DNA from: Diadema setosum
Taxonomy: Eukaryota > Echinodermata > Echinoidea > Diadematoida > Diadematidae
Assembly (NCBI GenBank): GCA_033980235.1
Contig: CM067065.1
Coordinates: 24,317,337-24,381,336 of the forward strand
Length of the DNA: 64,000 nucleotides
Reading direction: 5' to 3'
This document shows, piece by piece, positions 34,461-47,300 of the stretch. Both the position numbers and the translations under genes were made by a program. Each line of letters starts with the position of its first letter. Positions within the stretch are counted from its first letter, which is position 1. A model generated the notes under the pieces. That model did not search any database. It was not told the DNA's origin and saw only the letters and a list, made by a program, of their open reading frames with translations.

Positions 34461-37400
34461 GTAGCTCACCCTTTTCATCTCAATTGTATTCACTAGAAAT
34501 TGTGTGATTATCGTTATAATTTGATTCGATTTGGTCCAGGCATATGTCTATGTGCCCTTATAGCGATTGACAAAGTAGGATCAACATGACTGAGATCGGC
34601 TCCTACAAAGAAGATTGTTCCGATATTTTTTCCATTAATTCATAATTTTCTAGCAGACTATGAAGAACATTATGTAGGGAAGAATGTTTGTGGAACCCCA
34701 AAAAATATATTTATCGATTAAATGATTAGATTTCTGAGCTCTTAAATGATTCTTTAAAAAAAAATGTATACTTATACGGCAGTCCAATTCCGATTTGGGT
34801 AAGATATAACCGCATACAGCATAATACTTAGTCAATTTAGGCCTACTGACAATCTAATTTAATGATGTTGTATTTTAGATAAACCGTAATCAGCTGTACC
34901 ATAACCATGATAACCAACAAATGCTCTCATAACAATGCACAAATGCAAAAGAGAAGTTTTTTTTTCACTTTTTTGTTGCTGTTGTTGTTGCTGTCAATGT
35001 GAAGCATGCATCACTTATAAGGTAGAATTAAGATGTGAAAAATAAGAGTTATTACTTGCAAGTTGATGTAAAATACTGAATTAGAATTGAAATGAATTGA
35101 ATGCTAGGGCACTATAATTTCCCGGCTCTCTACTTTTGTTGCGTACTTTTGACTGAGACAGTCAAAAGTACGCGACATAGGTAGAGAGCGGGGAATGAGT
35201 AAACGCTCATGCGTGAGCACATGCAACTCGCGCATCGATAGCTAAAAAACCGAGATGTTTCTTCATTTTTTTTTTTTCAAACCGTGTATCCGAGTAAGCT
35301 TGTGTCAAACCAATGTTTAGAGGGGAAGCTAAGAACAAAATAAAATAAACAAACAAACAAACACAAAAATTGAATAGAAACCTCCTCTGTTGAATAGTGA
35401 GTGAAAGAAAGCAAAATCATCACATCCGGCATGATTTTATGCCTATTCGAGGGCATCAGCAGGTACACCTCCAGAACGGCAGCTGTGCCTGGGATAGCAA
35501 GAGTGACTGTGGTGACTTGCAAAGGACGGATTTTTCGGAGTAGGAGGGTTGGCTTGGCCCCGAGCCTACCTGGACAAGACGTTTTTAGGTCTCTCACTCT
35601 ACAGCTTACAGATTTACCCATGTATAAAAAGCGGCGATGTTGATTACATTTTAGCAGTTAAAGGGGATGGCTAGTAACTGATCAGTGGGAATCAGTGGGA
35701 ATGCCGGGGGATGATTGTTCCAATCCTTGTGGGATTCATTTAAGAGTACATTATATATCTATTGTTGTGTGAAAATTATTTGCTTCAGAATGATCTCATA
35801 TTCAAGTAATGTGCAGTTCAATGATTCCAGGTTAGCGTGCCTGTACAGTGACGGGGCGATCGTTAACGGCCCATTAACGATCACGGTAGGAACCTTTTGT
35901 AAAACAGAGTACAAAAGTCGCGTTTATAGAGCATTTTTAAGCAAATTTCTAGGAAATTAACATATTGAAAAAAATCAGTTGGAAGGACTATGATCATAAC
36001 ATACGGGGGGTACATTATGTGACGGTCCCCCTCCCACGGTAGGGACTCCAGTATAAACACATAAAGTCGCGTTTATAGAGCATGTTGAATTAAATTTCTA
36101 GGGAATCAAACATAATAAAATAAACCACTGCAAAGGCATGGACGGAATATGATCATAACTTATGAAAACTATTCATTTTACTATAAGTACGGGCAGAGCG
36201 AGCGAGCAAATTTCACGTTGCCATTCGTCTTAAATGCATTCATTAAAAGCTTAAACGTGATCACATTGTTCGAGCGATGCTTCTTATACTGCTAGAAAGC
36301 AGGGAAGAAAAATAAAAATGTAAGGATTACTAAAGCTATGTTTCAGCGGGCACACTCGAGGACGCGAGGCTACCATGTATACACTATAAATTGACTCATA
36401 AGTTAATACTAATAATGTATATTGTTAGTGTATTATAATTTTCAATTATGAAATTGGCAACATTTAGACCAGAAAAATGCCTTTATTGTTCATTTTGGTC
36501 TTTAAATAATTGATTGTTTGTTACAGGGGGCACTTGTGGGGGGGGGGCAAAAACTCGTTCCCCCCCCCCCCCCTCTTTCAATGTTAGTGACATATTTTAT
36601 ATGTATAAATCATATAAAATACTCATATAAAATATATGTGACCGTGCATCACAAAACCAGTAAAAAGTCGCACACACTTATTTTGTGGGAGGATTGGGAA
36701 TAGGTGTAATGGATCAATTCAGCCAATCTTAAGTTTTTCTTCTTTTTTTTTTGTAAAAGCACAGGTCTCTTTCAACTTTGTGCTAAAGTTTGGGATCTTA
36801 AAAAGAACAGGAAATTGTGCTTTTAGCAGGGTTGTTTTGTTTTGTTTTTTCTCTAGCCTTTTTTTTTCTTTTTTTTTTTACAATAGTGTAATTAGGTGTG
36901 TCTTGCAGAGTCCCCTTTTTATCATTGCACAGCTATGGCTTGGTAAAGAGCAAGCGCTTGAATAGACCCCGTACTTCAGAGCCTCTTTTCTTAGTTCACA
37001 CTTTGCCGGAGTGTGTGCTTTCTTTCCAATATTTAGATAGGTTAGGGGAGTCCATTTGAATTGAGTTAAATACATTATTTTAAAGCTTAAAATCTTGCTC
37101 TTTCCGAACCTGCTCGTAGCTGCAAATCCATATCTGGTGACATTCTGTTGGTCTTGTGTTGCAGGGTCTATATGCATGAATAACATTGCATACGTAACAC
37201 AGAGTTTGAGTGCAGAAAGCAATAATTGTTCTTTTTTTTTTAATTTCAATGAATTTATTGGGAATTTTCTGCATTGAATATAAATCATATTACAAATGAA
37301 GTACAGTCATTTATTATTTTATGCAAGAAAATAGAACATACAGTGTGTACATCCGAACATTTACTGAGGTATACGTGTACAGATTAAAGAAAAGAATGAG

Positions 37401-40400
37401 AGAACACATCTATTGGGAACCACTCGCGACAAAGTGAATCATTATGATCTCACTGAACTATGGCACATGGGAGTGTGAATGCAGAAGACTGTCGTCAAAT
37501 GAGCATATAGCTTGAAGATACGTAAGTAAGTAAGCAAGGGGAGAATCAAAATGAGAGCGACGTAAATCGTTTCAGTAAATATTAACAGTATAGCGAGAAA
37601 GATTTTCGCAAGTAGCAAAATTAACGTATTAAGTATTTCGATTGTCCTTGCCTTTTAATTGCCTTTGAAATATTTACAGTATGAACTGTTAAAATTGCTT
37701 AATCCGTTTTCCATCAGAATGGACTTTTTTGTCAGAAATGTATTCATCTTTAGCAGTCCCACATACGAACCTCTTCAAAAAATTACTTGAGAAAATGGCA
37801 AAATCGGATGATGAAAAATGAGTTTTGTTCCAAAAGTTGCTATATCCAGGTGTACCATTATCACAAACCAGCGTGCACCACGCTTAACCGCACTTTCCCC
37901 CCAGATACAGGCCAGGCTGGCTTTCCGCCCTGTGTAGCTTTCCAGGCTACCTAATATCACTTGATAATTAGCTGTGAAATGTCATTATTTTGAATATAAA
38001 TTCCTTCTAGATATGGAGAAAACAGGAGGATGATGTGTTAAATAACAGATCATCCCAGAAAATTACACAAAGTGACAAAAACAACAACTAAAACCACATT
38101 TACTTGGTGTACATCAGTGCACGAAAGGTTTTGTTCCGAAAGATGCTTTATATAAAAATCCAGAAACAAGTATAAATTCATTAAAAATCAATATAGACAC
38201 ATACATTTTTCAAAGCGCATTTTCTGCATCCTGGGTACTATTATAGGCCATGAAGTTATTGCAATAAATATTTTCCGAAGCATGTGAATTCCAAAGAAAC
38301 CTGGTTTTTCTCCCTACCATCAAAAGTGCATTTAGCGCCTTTCGGGAAGGAACTTTTCATATGCTTATATCTACTTGTTCTTACATTTCATTCCACATTA
38401 TCATTATGAATTGAGGAACCACTTCCGTACACTCGTCGTCCTGCAGCCGATGCAGCATGGGACACGGCTTGGAAAGCGGTTTCCTGCGATGGAAGAGACC
38501 TAAACAGTGTCACGAACCACTCCGATTGTGCGGGAATAAAAGCATGCAGAATCCACCTGATAATGGTCTGTCCCCCCCCCCCCCCCCCCCCGCCCCGTTG
38601 TTCCATTTTGATTCATTAATCAATCAGTTTCGCAATCTCCTTATTCATTCATCAATAATTTGGCTGATTCTCAATAATGTTCGACTTTATTCATGCATCT
38701 CCATAATACAACATGAGAAATGCAGGTTAAATGGATGGTACAGTATTGGTGGAGGTGAGAACTGGGCTTTTAACTTTTTGCGAGATACCAAGAAAACACT
38801 TATGATATAGTACAGAGCATACCATTTTAAGAGGAATACAAAGTTTATTTGATGAAAATCGGGTTAGGGATGACTGAAACCTCCAAAAACAAAGTAAAAC
38901 AAAGCAACCGTAATAAAGTGTGGGTCCACACTTTATTGAAATTGCTCTTTTTCGGATATCTCAGCCATTTCAAAACCAATTTTCATCAAATAAACGTTGA
39001 ATTCCTCATAGAATTACATGCCCTTTCATATTCTATAAGGGGTTTCTCATTATCTCGCCAAAAACGTTAGAAACCTGAAATTAGGTCTCAACCAAAACTA
39101 TACGAGCCCTTTCATCTTCTATCCATTTTGCAGACTATTATATAAGAACATAGCAGACAAGGGTGGATGGCGCTTTGTAGGGACGTTTTGCAGAGATTCT
39201 TGTAATACAGCTCTGAAACATTTCATTTCTATGAATGACATTCTCCGGAGAGTCGTTTTAAACAATAGAAAAAATTCATTTTCATTTCATTTTTCATTTT
39301 TATTGTTTCTGTATGGCACAATATAATCAACTCTGATCACTTTCAGAAATAAACATATGATTCATAATAATTCATGGCTGGTTTTGCACATGACAGGTAA
39401 TCAGATCTTAGTGACAAAGAGCGAAGAAATAATGATAATAAACAAAAAAATGAGCAGAGATAAAAAACAGAAGCAGTTTGTTAGACACTGGTAGCTAGTT
39501 TGTTTGCATTAATATGTTAATGAAGCCATTACAGTCTGTTTGGTTCACTGTCACAACCGATCTAACCATTTTCTTTTGTTGTTAAATGAGTTTTGAACAA
39601 TGAAATATCTGCTGTTTTACATGCAGTATCCAAGCCAGGTATATCTAAAAACGAAATGCGACATTTGTTTCACACGCACACATAATAATATTTAGTCACA
39701 TACACCACTGGAAATAAATATTTGAAGAGTTTGTTCGCAAAAACCGATAAGTCCATATGTGCCAAATGGAGATATTTGCGATTAAAGGTCCAGAAAAATA
39801 AAGAGAATAATAAGAAAATGTTTGCTTCTTTTGATCATAACTTCAAAAATGTACCTTTATAATTATGTAGTGACCAATATATGATTTAAAAGGTATTATT
39901 TTGTACTTTATGACAGAGACCGTACTCAAAATCTTCAAAAATGGACTTATCGGTTTTTTGCGAACAAACTCTTCATTTCATTTTAAGGAAGAAGTCCACC
40001 TTCACGTGTATGTGAATTTAGTGAATGCAGCAATATTAGTAGAACACATTAGTGGTGGTTTGGACAAAATCGGACCCGAATCCGTTCAAAAGTTATGAAT
40101 TTTAACGTCTATCCGCAGTAACTGCCGGCTAAGAAAATTACTACAGTGTGTGATGTCGCATGCGTAGAACAATTTCAGGAAAATGTTGAGATAATTTCAC
40201 AAAATGCTACTTTTTGAAAAAAAAAAAAAAAAAAAACGTTTTCTTCCCTAGTGTAGTCCTTAACCTTGAATTATATATCTCTCGCTTTTCGATTGACACC
40301 GAAAAATGATTATGTACCCGGAAAGTGGTGACGGGTGCCGGCCTTCTCCAGACCACGAGTGGTAGTCCAACAGCATATGACTCTTCATTCGTCTCTTCTT

Positions 40401-41292
40401 CAAAGGAGCCTCTAGCAGATCAGGCAAGACCCTCCGATAATCAACGTGGTAAGATCTTGCTTCTCTTTCAAATTATATGTCTCAAAAAAATGTACAAAAT
40501 TAAATGGTGATAGAGAAGAAAAGTGTGAGAGAGAGTGTCAGAGTGGGAGATATCACGTAGCTGAGATCATAAATGTATCAAAATTATGTAATGTTTGTTA
40601 GATGCAATGACATGAAATTTAAGTTTCTACGTAGGATGTGCTTTTCGATAATTCTTATTCAATGATATTGATGAAATTTCTGCGTCGAGTGGGTTTTCAT
40701 TGCAACTGATTGAAAAAAAAAAATGCCCTAAAATCAACTTGATGCAAATATTCATTAAGGTCACTTTGAACGTATAAGGACTAAAACCAACACTAGCTGT
40801 AGAAAGTTCATCAATACGCCTGTTCGGAGATAAAGATGTCGTACGCTTCAATTCTGATGAATTATGTATGCTCATGATTTATTTGGTTATAGCTTCTGCT
40901 GAAACAATCAATACTTATTTCCGTCCATGTACGGCAGTATTTCTCAATCACTTGATAGTTCTTGTTACCAATACATTTAACATAAGCAACAATATTAACC
41001 TATAAGTAATCACTTCAATCTTTCTTTCTTTTACATATATTATACTTGTCGAGTTTCCCGTATACTCCACACTTTTCGACACTACGACAGACACCAGACC
41101 TTGCACACACGCGAAATATCATGGATAAAATACAAAGCTTATCAGTGAATTGCACACATTCACCGGATTTTTTTTTTTTTTTTTTTGTCCAGATTTCACA
41201 GCAAAGAGCCTCTGGTTTAAACTTACAGCAATGATCGTTAATGGGCTAAACTTCATCGATCATAGATAATCATACTAGTAATAATAATAATG

Positions 41293-41329
<37 letters not shown>

Positions 41330-44300
41330 TAATAATAATAATGATAATGACAATGGTAGTAATAATAAACTGCATCCAGCAGATACCTTCAAGTTTCAAG
41401 TTTCAAGTTCATATTTATTCGTTTTTTCCACAATATACAAACATAAATCTCACTTTCTTAAGTGACAAAAACAATGCATACAATTGTACAGAGAAGGCAA
41501 TAATAATAGGAAAAAAAAACTAACAGTAGCGATACATTGCAATAGTGTGAAATTGTGTGCAATTGTGTGCAATTGTGTGAAAAAAAAAACGGAGGGACCC
41601 ACTAAAAAGACAGAGCTTGTAGAGTGTGGGCCCCTCTTGTATTAGAAGCCCGATGTAAAAATTGAATTGAAAACAGCAAAAAATCCGCACAAAAAGTTGT
41701 CACAAAAAAAGTTTGGGAGCCCACTAAGAGACAGACGAACAATCAGTTACACATAAAACAACAACAAACAGAGTTATGAACATGCAACAGGACTGGGACA
41801 GCAACAAGACTACCTGTAGGAGGAAAAAAACAAAAACAAACAGACTTGACGACACAAGAGGAAACAAGACTATAGCGTGATAAAGAGGTAACAGAATAGA
41901 AAGGAATATGCAACACAGACAACGATCCTCGGAGGTTTGAGGAAGAAAGAGAAGAAGAAAAAAGAATATAGAACAAACCCTTCAACTGCGAAGTATAGGT
42001 TAAAGAAAATCTTATAATCAAAGCTTGAGGCAATAGCTAGAATGATAAAGAGAACGGCAATGCCGATATTGCGGATGAGTAACAAAGTAAGCCTATTAAC
42101 TAATCTGATTCTGCGAGTCGTCATTATAAGATTGTAAAAGAAAAGACTTTAATCTCCTTTTAAAGGAGTATATAGATGGAGCAGATTTTAAATTATGATT
42201 CAGGGAATTCCAATAATTTGGTCCAGTGTAAATAAGTGTATTCTTTGCTAAAATCGTTCGAAGAAGTGGTAAATGATACTCGTTAGAACGCCGGGTGGGG
42301 TAATTATGGAATGATTGATTTTTTTGAAACATAGAACCAAAGATAGGTGGGAGTAAATTGTTATCATACATATACATGAATTGACCTAAGTTGAATAAGA
42401 ATAATTCGTTGATTTTTAATAGCTTATAACAGTCAAACAATGCATTTGTATGTGAACGTGTAGGAGAATTAGAAATAATACGGAGGGCTTTCTTTTGCAA
42501 TAATAACACTCTATTCAGCAGTGTCTGATGAGTATTGCCCCAAGCTAAAATTCCGTAATCAAGGTAAGGGAGTGTCAAAGAGGAGTATAACACTAATAGG
42601 GTCTTTTCAGGAATATAGAATTTCAGTCTATTCATAACACCTATATTGCGAGAAATAATTTTGCAGATATGATCAATATGTATTTTCCAAGAAAGTGTAT
42701 TATCTACAAAAATACCAAGAAATTTAAAACATGACACACTTTCTAAATTACAATCATTCAGAACTATTTCTGAATTCAAAGAATCAACAGTATTGCTGAA
42801 AAGGATATATTTTGTTTTTTGAACATTCAAAGATAACTTGTTAGCTCTGACCCAGTTGGTTACTTTTTTCAATTCCGTATTTACTTGTTGAACAAGAACA
42901 TCGATATCGTTATGGGCAAGAAAAACACTGGTATCATCAGCAAAATGTATAAAAGAAAGTAGCTCTGAAACAGAGGAGAAATCATTGATATAAATTATGA
43001 ATAACAGCGGCCCTAAAAGACTTCCCTGTGGAACGCCACACTTAACATATCTTATAACTGAATGATTATCTTTGATTGAAACAAACTGTTTTCTGTTAGC
43101 TAAATAAGTCTTGAACCACTCCAAGGCCTTCCCGCGTATTCCATAGTGCGATAACTTATGGAGCAAAATGTTATGATTAATCGTATCGAAGGCCTTGGAG
43201 AAGTCCAAGAATATACTGATTAAATGAGAATGGTTGGCGGTTGCATTAACAACTTTATCAATAAAATGAAGAACTGCGTGGATGGTACTGTGTCTCTCCC
43301 GAAAACCAAACTGGCAATTTGTGAATATTTTGTGCACATTAACAAAATTAATAATTCTGGTGTATATTATTTTTTCTAAAACTTTCGACAATGAAGATAA
43401 TAAAGAGACTGGACGATAATTGCTGACATCCAGATTATTACCTTTCTTAAATATTGGAATTACTTTAGCCAATTTCATTTCATCAGGAAAAATACCATTA
43501 GAAATTGAAAGATTAAAAATGTGGGCCAAGTGATCTGCAACTGAGGATATGACACCTTTAAGGATACAATTATCTATATCATCATAACCGGAACTTCGTT
43601 TGTTTGTTAAAGAGGATACAATGTCGATAATCTCATGTCCATTTGTTGGAGTTAAAAAAAAAATAGAATTTGGGTTATTCTGGCCAAAAAAATTCAGTGA
43701 AATTCTCTTCTGTAGCCGGAATACCATGAGCAAGCGTTTCACCTATTTTTGAAAAATAAGAATTAAAAATATTTGCAATATCAACAGGGTCATCAATTAT
43801 TTCATCATCCCACTTTATTTCACTAATTTCTGCTTTTTTATTCGGAATATTCATAGCCTGTTTTAAAACTTTCCAGGTATTCTTAATATCAGACTTGTAT
43901 CTCAACAGCTGCTGAGAATAATACCATTTCTTTTCCAAACGTAAAATCCTGGTTAATGTGCTTTTATATGATGTATATTTGAAGAGTTTGTTTACAAAAA
44001 CCGATAAGTCCATATTTGCCAAATGGAGATATTTGCGATTAAAGGTCAAGAAAAATAAAGAGAAAAATAAGAAAATTTGTGATTCTTTTGACCATAACTT
44101 CAAAAATATACCTTTATATGTAGTGACCAATATATCATTCAAAAGGTATTATTTTGTACATTATGACAGAGATCGTATTTCAAAATCTTCAAAAATGGAC
44201 TTATCGGTTTTTGCAAACAAACCCTTCATTTGTTCTTTGTTCGTTCAGTTTTTTTCCATTTTGTATTTATAATACAATCGATTTTTTCTGTTTATTGAAC

Positions 44301-47300
44301 GGAGAATTGATTTGGAAATCCATCTTAACCTAGGTGTCTTTTTATAATTCATTTTACTTTTTTGCTTTGGAATAATAACATCCAAAAGAAAATTAAACAT
44401 TTCCATAAAATTATCAAAAGACTCATTAACATCATCACTTCCATACATTCGTGACCAATCAGCATTTTCAAGAGCAGCATCAAAACTGGCTAATTTTTCA
44501 CATGAAATTTTGCGTTTGAATAAAGGAGATGAAGGTTTTGCGTCATTGACTAAAGTTTTCAAAGTAAAGTGGGTCATGATTGGATAATGGTCGGTCACAT
44601 CAGAAAGAACTATAAAAGATTCGGGAAGGGGTAAGATATTGCAAAACAAATTGTTAATTAATGTAGCAGAGTGATCCGTGAAGCGAGTCGGTTTGGAAAT
44701 GAGTGGCAGAAAGGATGAAGACAAAAGTGTTTCGAGAAACTCGTTTGGGATATGATCATCTCCAGCTTTAAGCAAACTTAATCAATATTATAATAACCAA
44801 GAAGAAAAGAATCCTTATTTCGAAAAGACTGGGTTTTTTAACACGTCTGAAAGATAAGTCACAAAATCTAAAATGTTTGAATTTGGAGGTCTGTATATTA
44901 TGCCCAATAACACATTCCTACATCCTGGGATGTAAATTTCTACAAAAAGAGATTCAACAGTGTTATCCATTCTAGAAATGTCGTTATGAACAATACATTT
45001 GTAAATACTTGATACGTAAAATGCCACACCGCCTCCACTTCTGTCCGATCTATTACTGATATACATATTGTATCCGTCAATTGCAAAGGAATCTTCCGTA
45101 GTGGAAGTCAATTACATGACATATTCAAACCTTACGAAGGGCCATAGTAGCATTATTCGTACACTCTCTTTGTGCTCCAGTAATTAAGTGGAATAAATTT
45201 AGCCTTCACTATGTATTACATTATACCGGGGGTGGGGGCACATTATCTGTGACTAGCAACCCCCCCCCCCCCCCCCGCTCGGGCCTGGGAAGGATCAAAA
45301 TAGCTTGCGCTTTAAAGGGTTAACATTATGTCGGTATCAAATTGATGGAATGTGTAATTTTCAAGAAAAATGAATTTATGTAGAATTCCCTTTATATTAA
45401 TTCTTTACATAGAAACTGTTGTCCACAGTGATATCATAAGCTCTAGTAGTCCCCTCATCCACCGGCCCAAACACCAAAACCTAAAAGAAAAAAAAAAAAT
45501 CATAACTTTTGCGTTGATTGTCCGAATTCCCCTACACTTTCACTAAAGTGTTGTACTGATGTCGCTGCTTTTACTCATTTCCCATTTCTCTTTGGGTTTT
45601 GGTTTCCTGTGTAATTATCATTTATATTTACTTTTTTTTTGTGCGGTCGGTTTACGTATGTGAAACAATATAGTCAAGTCCATCTCACCCGTACTAAAAA
45701 GTGTAGCACGTTTTCTCGTCCACAAATTACATGTGCCCTCGAGATGCCTTATTAATGAATGATAGCCTATATGCAAAATCGTTTCCTAGATTCCATGATT
45801 ACAATGCACGAGAGAATATTGAATTTCATGAAATAGGTTTCTTGAAGCTTGGCTGCGATGAAAGTCCTTACATGAGTGCCAGAGACATCTGCCGTAGTAA
45901 AGGTGGGAACCTGCCCCTCCCCTTAAGTGGTAACTATGTGCTCGGATTGTTTGAAGTACTCTCAAAGGATGAGACTTGTACAAAGAAGTATACAACTCTC
46001 TGGTTCGACTGCTCCTGCTGCTGGCCGACTAATCAGACATCGTGGGTCGAATCGAATATGGGCGAGAAGGGCGGATGGCGATGTCGCTACCCACCGGACG
46101 GAAATAGTTTTCCACTGCATGATTTGCTGCCGAGAACCATTACAAGTAAGTGCCAATGTTCGAAAATGTATCCTTGAGCAAGATAGGCCTGCTAGGCAGG
46201 CCCTTCTGATACACCAAATTTTCTTCCCGATTACACAATTGTTTTGAGCCCGGTCGTTTGCATTCAGTCTTTTTGGATGATCAAAATAAGATTCTTGTCG
46301 ATGTAAAAGTAAATTTATAACGATGGTATGACGTATGGAAAACTACTGAAATATTTGACAGATGCATTTCAGAGAAGGCATTTGTGACATTCACACAATT
46401 CCTCACAAATCTGAGTCTGCATTGTGTCAGCATTTTACATTTTCTGAAGTTCTTTGGACATCAACTTGAAACCATTTCAATCCGACCATGATTTTCAGAA
46501 AATAATCTGAGCTGAGTTTTCAAAGGTATTTATTATTACGTGTTAAAGGGACTGCACAGTACTGATTGAGGTCGGAATTTATGTTTAGAACACTCCTCAG
46601 TGAGATAATGAGAAACCTCTTATAAAATATGAAAGAGCATGTAATTAAAAAAAAAAGGATTCAACGTTTGTTTGATGAAAATTGGTTTTCAAGTGGCCAA
46701 GATATAAGAAAAAAGTGATAATAATGAAAGGCGACAGGCCACGATTTTTATTAGGATTTCTTTGTTTCACCTTGTTTTTGGATACTGAGGCCATTTCAAA
46801 ACCGATTTTCATCAAATAAACTTTTGATACCCCTAAGAATTACATGCTCTTTGACATCTCATTGAGTGCACATAGTTTCTGAATATCTCGCAAAACGGTA
46901 AAAGCTAAATCCTCGTCTCAACCAAAACTGTACACACCCTTTAATTGCATTCTGCACATTTTGTAAGATTGTAAGCTTTGAATTGACATTATGATCATGT
47001 CAAAAAATCCGCTCATCTTCATTTTGGCGACAACGTAGACAATGTAACCTGTTTTGCAAAAGCCATTTATCGAAAGATGTATATGATATACATAATTATA
47101 TATCATATATATGAATATATATGTATATATTATATATATATATATATATCATATAATATGAATTATAATTATGAATGAAAAACTTGCTTCCAAAAGGCGC
47201 TAAATCTATCTTTTTTTTTAATGGAATCGGCTCCTTTTGGAAGGAAGCTCTTCATATATCCACTTTCTCTTTTTTGTGGGGGGGGGGGCGAGGAATCATA

